Below, in pieces: positions 10,473 to 20,370 of a stretch of 64,000 bases of DNA; the first letter of the stretch is position 1, and every line of letters starts with the position of its first letter. The translations under genes and the position numbers were made by a program. This DNA comes from Populus alba. Its lineage: Eukaryota; Streptophyta; Magnoliopsida; Malpighiales; Salicaceae. Below the pieces are notes generated by a model. The model saw only the letters and a list, made by a program, of their open reading frames with translations. It made no database searches and was not told where the DNA came from. Location of the stretch: positions 16,126,169 through 16,190,168 of the forward strand of contig NC_133288.1 of assembly GCF_005239225.2 (NCBI RefSeq). Reading direction: 5' to 3'.

Positions 10473-10490
10473 TCCCCGGCAACGGCGCCA
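10473..10490 (-). other. Primer-binding site, tRNA-Asp type
   Basis: Read on the minus strand, TGGCGCCGTTGCCGGGGA lies six bases inside the 5' LTR. It is complementary to the 3' end of plant tRNA-Asp (…CCGGCAACGGCGCCA), the primer I associate with Athila-type elements. Confidence 0.85.
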
Positions 10491-10496
10491 AAAACT

Positions 10497-12238
10497 TGAC
10501 ACGACCAAAAGCTTGATGTCTTTTCCCAAGTACAGGAGTGTCAAAGTAATAAATAACCCGGCAAGACTGGGGTCGAACCACAGAGAGGTTAATTGTATAA
10601 ATTATAAATAACAAGACAATAACAACAACAACAACAACAATAATAACAATAATAATAATTATTATACTCAGTACGTGGCGTTGTTATACCTGAGAATGAT
10701 CTAAAGATCGGGTCACAGGTTTCCAGCCTATATACTGAGTTTATGAAAAGATCAAAAGATATATATTATATAATATAAACAAAATGTAAATAATTATAAT
10801 AATAATAATGATAATAATAATAATAACAGAAGATGAAGAAATTAATGAGAACTTTGAGATAAAAGATTAACGTAAGGATTAAACAATGATAAAAACAAAT
10901 GTCAAGGTTAGAGGATCCACTAATGGTACTTCAAACAAGTATAATATAAACTCTTATTACTCAAATGGAAATCACACATAAAGGAGGTTCTCATCAGATT
11001 ATAAATTGTTAACATGATTACATTAGTTATTTTATTCGAATAAAGCTAATACTTGTAAATGTTGGCAGGCATTCATGATTATAACTTATTGTTATCAAAA
11101 CAAATCAAGTCCCTTTCATAGCTCAGGTGTCGGTTATACCATACAGTATGGGCTATGAAAGTACCAAGTATTTGTTGTACCAAGTGTTATACAACATAAA
11201 TCTAGATTAACCATTTAACAAGCAAAGTATTAAAAGTGAACAAGATAACAAATATAAAACATGTTAGTATCCAACGTTAAGGTCCATGTTAAATTTATAT
11301 TATACTTATTCTTATACCATTAGTGTACCCTTTTCACCTTGACATAATTAACTTAGCTAAAAATAATGAAAGAAAGAAACATAGATGAACAAGATAAGAA
11401 CATAAATGAGAAAGAAGTTAACTAAGTAAAGGAAAGAAAATGAAGTGCATAAACTTGATATTAATGAAAGCAAAACATAAGCAATACAAAGAGAGAAAGC
11501 AAGAGTATGATCTTGATCTGGAAACCAAGATGCCTTAATACATGGTAAGTGCCTCCTTTTATAGGCCAAAATTTAGAACTATTGATTTGTTGACTAATTG
11601 ATGAGTGGGTGGCCACATCTTGACTTTGGTGACAATCCTTATCTTCTTGTATGAACAAAACGTCATTGCTAACATCATAATTTGCCCAGAATCCTCAAGA
11701 ATGTTCTAGGAAATTGTCTCAGCTTTCCAACAAAAAACAGATGAGGTCATTTGGACTTCTAGAACTCAAGATATGGGCTGAAAACTAAATAGTGTCTGGG
11801 CTGCAGGACAGCTTCGGACTTCTTCGTTGTTCCTTCAATTTGGACTTCAAAACGGCCTTCTTAGATCTTGGGCTCCCATGAAAGTTGTAGAACTTTGTCT
11901 TACCTTTCCATCCATATAAAATGGACCTAAATCCGAGATCTAGAGCTCCGAATATGATCCAATTACCGAGCAATGTTCTGGTTTGGACTGCACCGACATC
12001 TCTTTTCTAAGTTTGGCCATCTCTTTGTCCTTTCACTTTCAATACTTAAACTCATCAATCAATCCTTTTATTTAAGTATTAGGCCTGCATTTAAGATGAA
12101 CATTTACCATAAATTAAGGTATCTTATAATATCAAACTTGCTATTATAAAACATGCTTTAGTTAAGGAGTTATTGATACTTCAAGTGCAAAATGATGATA
12201 TAAAACCTTGATAAACATGCACTTTTAAGTACTAATCA
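10497..12238 (-). repeat. 5' LTR of the gypsy element
   Basis: This 1742-bp LTR is the partner of 373-2116. The CAA/TAA microsatellite is shorter here. Most differences from the 3' LTR are transitions, spread evenly. The outer end is next to tccat (12239-12243), the right copy of the target duplication. Confidence 0.95.
11557..11563 (-). promoter_or_regulatory. LTR TATA box
   Basis: The minus strand reads GGCCTATAAAAGGAGG, a strong TATA box, about 675 bases from the U3 end at 12238. It would drive the genomic transcript of the gypsy element. Confidence 0.6.
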
Positions 12239-12560
12239 TCCATCTAATATAGTTTCCACGAATGCGAAGCGGCAATAGCTAAAATGGTTTGAACTATGGT
12301 CATTTTGGTAACATGAGCAAATGTCTTCTCATAATCAATCCCATATTCCTACTTGTTATCTAGAGCTACGAGGTGAGCTTTGTATCGATCTAAAAAGCCA
12401 TCTGAATGAAGTTTTACAAAGAAGACCCATTTACTCCCAATAAGTTTGACTATAGGAGAACAAGGAACAATATCCTAAATGTGATTCTTCTCAAGTGCTT
12501 GAAGTTCTATTTGCACTGCATGTTACCAACACTCATATTGCATGGCTTGTTTGTAGCTAG
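12239..12560 (-). pseudogene. Copia RT upstream half
   Basis: Minus-strand translation in the three frames gives the usual region before RT motif A: GYDYEKTFAHVTK-like and an IAIAAS-like stretch close to the insertion. The last codons before the gypsy element read KLY, a stop, then MD. On the other side of the gypsy element the frame resumes at D-M-K-N, so the target site is the YQMD/VKNAF segment of RT. Confidence 0.82.
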
Positions 12561-13330
12561 AGGGAATGAGAATAATGGATAAAGTAGCAAAAAGAAAGAC
12601 AAGATAAAAGAAACCATATCAATTAGGGGGTCAAGAAGAACGAGAAAACCGATGAAAAATGGTAGAAGCAGGAGTAGGATCAGGTGTTGGGTCAAGATCG
12701 GAAGGGAGCACATAAGAAGTGGAATCAGACTTATGTTGACTACGTTTTTCATAAACAAAACTAGGTTTGAATCTTTCCATAATTGTTGTGGAATCAGAAA
12801 AGCTAGGTAGAAGAGATAAAGATGCAGATGGTTGCTCAACATAAAATGGAAAGAAATATTGATTTTAAAAGAAAATAACATTTCTAGAAACTCGTATATG
12901 ATGAACATGGGGATTATAACAAACATAACCCTTTTGAGGTATAATGTAACCAAGAAAAGAACACTTAACATATTAAGCAGTAAGTTTATGTCATTCATGA
13001 GTAGGGAGATGCACAAAACAAACATAACTAAATGTACGAAGATTATAATATAAAGAAGAATGCCAAAACAACTTAGAGAAAGGAGAAACATGATTTAACG
13101 TAGGAGAGGGTAAGCAATTGATCAAATGAATTGAAGTAGAAAATGCTTCACACAAAAAACAAGGAGGAATAAATGATTCAAGTAAAAGAGTTTTTATCAC
13201 ATAAAAAAGGTGATGATTTTTCCTCTTAGACATATATTCATTGCCAGAATCAGGGTACAAAACCTTGATGCTGACGTAGAATTGAGTCTCAAGAAGTGCA
13301 AGAAAGCACTTAAAGACTGGAAAAAACTTT
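12561..13330 (-). pseudogene. Copia integrase core remnant
   Basis: The frame at 13260-12991 shows DSGNEYMS, KTLLLESFIPPCFLCEAFSTSIHLINCLPS and LRTFSYVCFVHLP, which are the second half of a copia integrase core up to the short domain after it. The following part (down to about 12560) lies in other frames with stops. The catalytic Glu neighbourhood is degenerate. Confidence 0.85.
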
Positions 13331-13334
13331 AGCC

Positions 13335-13760
13335 TTAGCCCGGAGAAAGTAAAGTGATTAAAATCATCAATGAAAGTAATAAAATACTTGTAATGCGCAT
13401 GAGAAACATTGGGTGCAATACCCTAAACATCACTATGAATAATGTTGAAACATTGTAAGGCACGACATGCATGATGAGGACAAGTAGATCTTTGCTTTTG
13501 CCAAGTTTGTATGGTGTACAATCAAAAGAAATATCAAGAGAAGAACATGCTTTATTTCCTAATAATCTAGAATTAAACAAAATACAAAGTACATTAGAGT
13601 TTGGGTGGCCTAGACATCTATGCAACATCTTATTACTAGAACCAACAACATTATATGCAAAGGAAAGTAAAGAAAAACTAAGAATAATAGTGGAAGGAGA
13701 AATGTAAAGAGGAAAGATTCGATCCATTTTAGGCCTTTTTGCGATCATCTTCCCTAACAC
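13335..13760 (-). pseudogene. Copia pre-integrase zinc domain
   Basis: The frame contains MLHRCLGHPNSNVL, NSRLLGN and FDCTPYKLGKSK, i.e. the H-H-C-C zinc region before copia integrase. The last Cys has become Tyr. The frame then drifts off family consensus before 13335. Confidence 0.82.
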
Positions 13761-13816
13761 TTGATCTTGTACAACATAACCAAAACGGGAGAAATGGACA
13801 TCACAATTATTATCAA

Positions 13817-14086
13817 CTAATTGACCAATATAAATAAGATTTGTGGAGAGGTCAGGGACACAAAAGCATAAGTTAAGGAAAAGGAAAGATCACCAACAAC
13901 ACTAATAGGCAAATAAATGCTATCAACGATGTTAATTTTTAGACTTCCTTCATAATTTATGATATTGGAAAGAGGAACAACAATATTGGTCATATGGTTA
14001 GATGCTTTAGAGTTAAAATACCATGGCTTGGAAGAAACTTTATGATTACTTAAGAGCCCAAAAGTAGAAAAAGCAAAAAGGATCAT
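13817..14086 (-). pseudogene. Copia aspartic protease remnant with altered active site
   Basis: The segment WYFNSKASNHMT is the copia protease active-site stretch, normally W-x-x-D-S-G-A-S-x-H-M-T. Here the catalytic Asp is Asn and the Gly is Lys, both explained by G-to-A changes on the coding strand. Enzyme activity is excluded. Confidence 0.88.
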
Positions 14087-14099
14087 CTAGTGTACCATT

Positions 14100-15047
14100 T
14101 TAGGAGTGAGTGCATTCAGGTTCGTTAAGGCTATATGAGTAGGAATAGGAACAACTGGCGAGGCAATAAGCAATGTAGCAGAACTAGAGGCATTAGTGGA
14201 GGCATGATAAATAGTACCCTACTTCCGTTCAGGTCAAATAGGACAAACAGAGATGATATGACCTTGTTTCTTGTAGTAATTACAGAACTTCTTAGGACAA
14301 TCCCTAACAATATGACCAAAAGCTTTACAACAAAATCATTGGATAATACACATGTCTCTACCATTATTCCTCCCCTGTGTTGCATAAGCCATAAAAATAT
14401 ATGCACTAACATTAGCCTTATGTTTCATAGCAGCTCGAGTTACAATACATTGCTCATCATGAAAGAGTTCACTCAAACAGACATCCAAAGATGGTACAAG
14501 ATGGTGATTAATCAAATTAGAAAGTGCAATTTCAAAAAAAGAATGGAGCTTCATAAAAAATTGATCCCTCTTACTTGTGTCATGCACTATTTGAATAACA
14601 AATAGAGCTGCAATGAGAATATTAGCATAAATAATATCTGAATAATTAGCCCAAAGATTTTGAAAACCAGAAAAATATTTCTCAATTGAGAGACTTTCCT
14701 ATATGAAATTAGCCATCTCATACTCCAATTGAAAATGTCGAGTCGTGTTGTCTTGATTATAAACCTTATTTAGATAATTCCACATGATAGCGACAATTGT
14801 ATAAAGCCTTAGATTGAAAACAAGGTAAGGCTCAACTAAGCTGAGGATCTAAGTCATAACTTGAGCATCCTTGATTTCCCATTTAGACAAAGCCTCGACC
14901 TCTCGAGGTACGAGAGTACTCACATCAATATGGCCGCACAATTCTTTTCATTTGACAAATAATTTAAATTGAAACTTTTAAGCATAATACTTTTTGCTAG
15001 TAAACTGAGTATGAAATGAGTCTACATTATCGTATGACATGATCTAC
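14100..15047 (-). pseudogene. Copia gag remnant with two damaged zinc knuckles
   Basis: The start is near 15047 (MSYDNVDSFHTQF in the minus frame), followed by recognisable gag words with stops, e.g. FQLEYEMANF near 14710. Two knuckles lie at about 14240-14345. In the first (CCKAFGHIVRDC) the leading Cys codon is TGA. In the second (CNYYKKQGHIISVC) the second Cys is Tyr. Both losses fit single transitions or point changes of Cys codons. Confidence 0.8.
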
Positions 15048-15385
15048 TAGAGGAAAATAATCACACGCGAGAATAACAATAAAGGTGTCGAAAGGATGGA
15101 ACTCACCAAAATGTTGAGAAAATAACGTTGAAAATTGATACCCAAAGTGGAAAACATATGCGCCGAAACAACACAAATGAACTAGAAGAAAAACATCAAA
15201 ATCCAAAAGCCACCAAAACAAGAATAAAACCTAGAAATACAACAAATATTGATGAAATCCTAGTTGCGGAACTAAAAATCAAGAACTCCAAAAATCGATC
15301 GAGACAGTGTCGAGAATAAAGAACCCATAAGGAAGTTCTCTTGAGAGAGAAAACAATTCGTGAAAGACATGTAATCTAGTAACTT

Positions 15386-15398
15386 GCGCTTGATACCA
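15386..15398 (-). other. Copia primer-binding site, initiator Met tRNA type
   Basis: The minus strand reads TGGTATCAAGCGC directly after the LTR end, the standard copia primer site with small changes. Confidence 0.85.
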
Positions 15399-15624
15399 TG
15401 TTAAAATACTTAGAAAACCCAAAGAAAACATAAACAAATAAGACTCTGTTTTTGGAACCTGTTTATCGTGAGTTCCTCTCTTTTTCTTATATATGTCTCC
15501 AATCTATATATGGAAGTATATGTTATACATGGAGTCTAACTGATTCTTAATATTTAACCTCTATTCATGGAAAGATAATATTTTAGCTAATATTAACAGA
15601 GTCCTAAAGTTATATATGATAACA
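15399..15624 (-). repeat. Copia 5' LTR (226 bp)
   Basis: It is bounded by tgttaaaata on the inner side and gataaca on the outer side, giving TGTTA…TAACA ends. The adjacent 5-mer ccttc (15625-15629) would be its target duplication; the partner lies left of the window. Confidence 0.78.
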
Positions 15625-15629
15625 CCTTC

Positions 15630-18062
15630 TGGTATAAGTTCTTTGCTGATGAAAAGTTTCTTGTGGCATGCAAGAATTTTTTATATGATAAAGCAACATT
15701 TTTTGTACATCAGTTTGTAATTGCGTACCAAACTGTTTTTTTTTTTAATAGAAATGATGCTCACCAATATAGCCCTCATTGTCTTAAAGTCCATAGAAGA
15801 ATATATTAGCTGGATAGAAATAGTTAACCTTTCTTTTATTACACAAATTCAATTTTTATTTCATCTAGGAAAAGTCATCCTTTTCTCAACAATACCTTTG
15901 TTATTTGATTCAATAGCCTTCCATTAGATAATAATATATTTAACAAATATTGATAACTCTCGGATAGAGTATTAGAACGAAAAAATCCATTAGATAATAA
16001 ACTCTTGGTTCTAAGTCATCTTTAGCGATAAATCAACAGTGCAAAGTGTTTTGTCTTGCATATTCTTGATAAACCAATGTTTATATATAGATGTAGGAGG
16101 ATTTGTTTGGGAAGTAAAAAAATCCTTTGACATCTCTTTATTTGCAAAGAATTCTTGATGTGAAAACACAGAGACAAGGGGTTGGTTTTTGAATAGGGAA
16201 AAAAGTGTATCTGTAGGATCCTAAATGAATTGGCTTATTCAAAAAACTCCTTTTAAAATTCAACAATGAAACAAATAAGAACAATAAAAAAATATTGCAA
16301 TGTTTTTGCATGTACCTAATTCAAGATTACCTTGGACATGCTTAACTAGCCCTTTGGTTGATTTAGCCCAAGCAATTGCATCCTCATAATCCTCACCACT
16401 ATTTCTTGTTTCATCTTTTCCTGAGAGTTTTAACCATTTATTTGTGAGCATGGATGGAGTATTATTCTATATAAGAAAGAATTGTCTATAGATAATTTGT
16501 TTTTAATTCCTAAATAGAAAACTGAGTATTTATAACATTCACTGACACAAGAGATAGTTTTGAAAGAAACGTATACTCTCCAACTTTAAAATCAATGGCA
16601 CAGGAGCTTCCACCACAACAACCAGAACAACAACAATAAAATTGATATCTTTACTCAATACCCTTTTCATAACCAAAACTCAACAAGCCAATTTTAATTA
16701 TATATAAGAGCAAGAAATATAGATAGAAAACACAATTACCCACCCTACCACCCAAATAAGAGGGTGTCAGTTCTTGAATATTTTGTAGTTTTTTAATGGA
16801 ATCGCCATAATTCCCTCTACATAACAATAAAATAAAAAATTCATAACATATACAACATACCAAAATCAATATCATAAATATAAATAAATACAAAAAGGGG
16901 ATAAATGTGTTGGAAAAGTTTGTTTTGGTTAATAGGTAATTTTGACAACAAATTAAAAATGGAGCCCAGTTTTAGACATGAGAATTTAATCTCTAGAACA
17001 AGCTTTTTAAAATGTAGCATTAACTTAATTTAAATAAATTATATGAGTGAATAAGAAATTAATTTAAAAAAAAATTTGGTTGATATGTTTTAGTGAAACT
17101 TAAAATCCTTTTAAAAAAATCTTCCTATATAGCAAAAAATAAAATTTCTTGGCATTTATAAAATAGAAAGTTGAGAAGTTAAGATTAGCCCCAACAAATC
17201 TCTTAGAAGAAATATGTCATGAGCGAAATCGGCAAGAAAAGATGGAGGAATCTTTGAAAGGTTTTGCAAGTGAACTATTTTGTGGAAATAAAATTTTTAG
17301 GTATACTGTGTTCCAAATGACTGCTTTTAGTCATGCTTTTAAAAAATGGGTGTTAAGCTTCGCAGAACTTTCATGCTTTTTTAACACCTGCTCTCTTAAA
17401 GATTGAGTTGGTGTAATATCTGCTTATCGTTTAGTAATTTTACTTCGAAGTTCATATAATTTGCATAAAAAAACTTGTACAGAGGGACTTGAAATGATAG
17501 AGGAATCATTATCTCGCCATCAACTCTTTGCCAATCTTTTTTGTCTAGTTCCATTGTGTGCATGCACCATACATGTGAGACTGAGAGCAGTCAGCACGTT
17601 AAAGGGAAGATTGTTATGGTTTGAAGACCTGAAATAGACCTCGAGTAGGTAAAGCAAAACAGAGCACTCTTGAAGAAACACTCAGGGTCACGTTTAAGAG
17701 CACTTTTTAAGAAGCAAATAGAACCTGGCATGATCTTACACGTGATATTTTCATGTTGTTGATATAATATGGCATCATGTTTTCAACAGGCCTCCAACAT
17801 TACTGGTCAGCCAAGAAACAACACAAGAAGCTATGTTGATCATTGAAGTTTCCAGAGTACCCCCCTTCTTTTTTTAATTTCTTTCCACCTTGCTAAAGGA
17901 AAGCTGGAAAAGCTGCAATTAGGAGGCAGGATAAGTACCTTGTGATCAGTAATTTGGGCCCCCTCATCCAGGCAACATAAATTCCATAAGAATCAGCACA
18001 TTTCTAATATGGACAGCTATGCACAAGCTCTCGTTCCAATGTAACTTACACCTGGATGAAGT
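15630..18062. other. Intergenic stretch, AT-rich, with possible exon scraps
   Basis: There is no complete gene. Two minus-strand pieces look exon-like: about 16322-16451 (KLSGKDETRNSGEDYEDAIA, ending in CAAG before GTAATC) and about 16748-16825 (NYGDSIKKLQNIQELTPSYL, between an AG and a GT). I do not recognise a family and they may be relics of one gene. The rest, including the 17.2-18.06 kb flank of the PPR gene, shows nothing beyond T-runs. Confidence 0.35.
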
Positions 18063-19937
18063 TCAACTAGTACGCAAGCAGTACTCAGATGAATGCCCTG
18101 CATCCCACTCTATTTCTCCACATGCCCCAAGGACTTTTGCAGAGATGTAATCATCCACCTGAATACCTTCTGCCTGCATCCTATACATGAGCTTCAAAGC
18201 CTCTTGGCAGAGCCCATTCCTTACATAGCCCATAATCATAGCCCTCCAAGTAACCAAATTCCGCTCTGGCATACTGTCAAAAACTTGAATTGCCTCTGAT
18301 ACATACCCACATCTGGCATACATATGAATTAAAGCACTACCTACAAACACATTAGATGAGGCAGGGGTCTTATTGGCAGAGGAGTGGATCAATTTCCCTT
18401 GCAGAACAGTTTCAAGATTGGCACATGCTTTCAAAGCTGATGAATAAGTAAATGAATTGGGTTCCACACCTTCCTCCATCATTTCTTTCAAAAATTCAAG
18501 GGCCTCAGACTCATGCCCAAGACATGCATGACCAGAAATTATGGCAGTCCATGAGACAACATCTCTGAAAGGCATTTGTTGCAGGACTTTTGAAGCAGTA
18601 TGGGACTCCCCACATTTACAGTAGAACCACACAAGAGTACTTCCTAAGTATTCATTTGATTGGCTGCAATTCTTAATGATTTGTGCATGAACTTCCCTCC
18701 CAGCAAGCAATGCCCCAATCAAGCCACATGCCCTGAGCATACTTACAATGGTCAAGTTGTTAGAAACTACCCGTCGTCTCTTCATTATTCGAAAAAGACA
18801 TATAGCCTCCTCGCCAAGCCCCTTCCTAGCATACCCTGCTATAATGGATGTCCATGTAACCGTGTTCCTTCTCCTCATCCCATTGAAAACTTTTGAAGAA
18901 TCTGAAACCTCTCCACATTTAGCATACATATCCACCAAAGAAGTCCCAACAAAAACATCATCTTTATACATCTTCTTCACTATAGCCCCATGTATTTGTT
19001 TCCCAAACTTCAATGCCTTCTCCTCTCCACATGCCTTCAAAATGCCAGATGCAGTAAACCCATTAGGCAAAAACCCACCATTCAACATTTGTGTGAACAT
19101 CCCGAAAGCCTCTTCACAGCGCCCTTGTTGGGAGCAAGCAGTAATCATTGTTGTCCAAGAAACCACGTCCCGCTCAACCATCCGATCAAACACACAAAAT
19201 GCACTCTTCAAATCACCACATTGGACATAGAAATAAACAACAGCACTATCCACGATCAAATTCCTCCAGTTACCCTTTACAACACGAGCATGGACTTGTC
19301 TTCCTAACTCAAAATCTAATCTTCTACTACACAAATTCAACACACACACAAAAGTCTTGCTATTTGGTACAACCCCATCCTTTATGGCCTGGCTAAAAAA
19401 ACTTAAGGCTTCATCATCCAAACCAAACTTAAAGTACCCATTTATCATTGCCGTCCAACTAACAACATTTCGTTCAGGCATTGCATCAAACACCTTTTGC
19501 GCCTCAAGTAACTCCCCTAATTTCAAATACCCACTTACCAAATTATTATTGACATAAGTGCCCGAGTCTCTCAAACACTTTAAGAAAACCGCGTGTATTC
19601 TTCTAATGTCTTTTACCCTGTAACAAGACTGCAGCCAAAGTGCAAGCAAACTAGAGTCAACAAATTCACTTGCTGATTCTGTTTTTGAAAAATCAAGGCC
19701 TGGGGTTCCTTTATATCCGGGAGAATTTGTGGTTGCTGGGTATTCAAAATAAGAAGCAGAAGGTGAATCACTAGTGCTCTTGCAAGAGAAACAATGAGAA
19801 TTAGAGTAATTATTATTGTTTCCTTTTTTTGAAGCGCGTTTGTGTTTTGTAAAGGACGATGGCGGTTGGATGTTGAAAGGAGAAGATTGTTGGAGGAGAG
19901 ACGTGTTTGGTAAAACACATGCCGTTAATGAGAGCAT
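18063..19937 (-). CDS. Pentatricopeptide repeat protein, PLS type, probably plastid-targeted
   Basis: This is an intronless 624-aa frame from ATG 19937. PPR proteins bind single organellar RNAs and direct editing, cleavage or stabilisation. The first roughly 95 residues are rich in Ser, Asn, Thr and Pro with few acids, like a transit peptide. From about residue 95 PPR units follow to near the end: NVVSWTAMINGYFKFGL, DVVSWTTMITACSQQG, NTVTWTSIIAGYARKG, DVVSWTAIISGHACLG and NLVTWRAMIMGYVRNG mark P/L/S triplets about 100 residues apart. The protein ends in LGACGEIEWDAGHSSEYCL with no E or DYW domain, so any editing would need a partner. Length and C-terminus recall Arabidopsis At4g18520 (PDM1/SEL1), from memory and unverified. 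The gene is divergent from the next one. Confidence 0.93.
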   Translation of the reverse strand: MLSLTACVLPNTSLLQQSSPFNIQPPSSFTKHKRASKKGNNNNYSNSHCFSCKSTSDSPSASYFEYPATTNSPGYKGTPGLDFSKTESASEFVDSSLLALWLQSCYRVKDIRRIHAVFLKCLRDSGTYVNNNLVSGYLKLGELLEAQKVFDAMPERNVVSWTAMINGYFKFGLDDEALSFFSQAIKDGVVPNSKTFVCVLNLCSRRLDFELGRQVHARVVKGNWRNLIVDSAVVYFYVQCGDLKSAFCVFDRMVERDVVSWTTMITACSQQGRCEEAFGMFTQMLNGGFLPNGFTASGILKACGEEKALKFGKQIHGAIVKKMYKDDVFVGTSLVDMYAKCGEVSDSSKVFNGMRRRNTVTWTSIIAGYARKGLGEEAICLFRIMKRRRVVSNNLTIVSMLRACGLIGALLAGREVHAQIIKNCSQSNEYLGSTLVWFYCKCGESHTASKVLQQMPFRDVVSWTAIISGHACLGHESEALEFLKEMMEEGVEPNSFTYSSALKACANLETVLQGKLIHSSANKTPASSNVFVGSALIHMYARCGYVSEAIQVFDSMPERNLVTWRAMIMGYVRNGLCQEALKLMYRMQAEGIQVDDYISAKVLGACGEIEWDAGHSSEYCLRTS

Positions 19938-20370
19938 TTGCGCACCGTCTTTTCTTCTTCTTCTTCTTCTAAAAAAAACACTCTGCTGGAGCAGTTAGGG
20001 TCGCAGGGATAAATTTGGGAGAGCCGTTGGCTTTTTCCCTCCTTAACAGCAATACTGCAATAGCTTGAAAAAAGGACTAATTTCCCCTTGCAAAACAACG
20101 GCGTCGTTTGGAACGTTGTTTTGTCTTTAAAAAATAAACGTTTTATTTTTATATGGGAGATGGGTCCTGATAACGACACCGTTTTCTCTCTCGAAGAATA
20201 AGCTAAAACCTCGATAAAATATCAGTTCAGATGGTTCCAAATTCTTTCTTCTAAAACCCACCCTCTCTCTTCCTCTTAAATCTGAAGCTCTTTTTTTGTC
20301 TCACTGATTAGTTGATAAATTAGAAGCCCTGAAAAAACTGAAAAGGGAAACTAATAATTTGGTCTCCAAA
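19938..20370. promoter_or_regulatory. Shared region between two divergent plastid-type genes
   Basis: Only 433 bp separate the two start codons. The region holds pyrimidine-rich leaders on both sides (CT-rich 20240-20300 for the right gene; TTCTTC repeats 19949-19970 for the left gene) and two short cgtcgttt/acgacaccgttt words in opposite orientation near 20102 and 20174. No clear TATA box is seen, which is common for plant photosynthesis and housekeeping promoters. Confidence 0.5.

Larger units (their letters stand above)
373..12238 (-). mobile_element. Ty3/gypsy LTR retrotransposon, Athila/Tat-like, with two extra 3' ORFs
   Basis: This is a complete element of about 11.87 kb bounded by direct LTRs (373-2116 and 10497-12238), each running from TG to CA. 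The flanking 5-mers are tctat (368-372) and tccat (12239-12243), a target duplication with one later change. Sense order on the minus strand is 5' LTR, primer site, gag, protease, RT, RNase H, integrase, unknown ORF, LOG-like ORF, 3' non-coding region, polypurine tract, 3' LTR. The RSGK motif after gag, the ALLDLGAS protease motif, the tRNA-Asp primer and the space after pol fit the Athila/Tat branch. By eye the LTRs differ at roughly 35 sites plus repeat-length changes (about 2%), so the insertion is fairly recent. Gag-pol carries three stops and two frameshifts, so movement would need help from another copy. Confidence 0.95.
12239..15624 (-). mobile_element. 5' part of a Ty1/copia retrotransposon, interrupted by the gypsy element
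   Basis: In minus-strand sense the order is LTR (15399-15624), Met-tRNA-type primer site, gag, protease, integrase and the start of RT, ending exactly at the gypsy insertion. RT continues at 372-1. All frames are broken by stops and shifts and there is no long ORF. It is therefore older than the gypsy element that split it. Confidence 0.92.

Noticed and set aside
18093..19557. Several plus-strand frames over the PPR gene
   Set aside because: They are antisense shadows of the repeat-rich PPR coding sequence.
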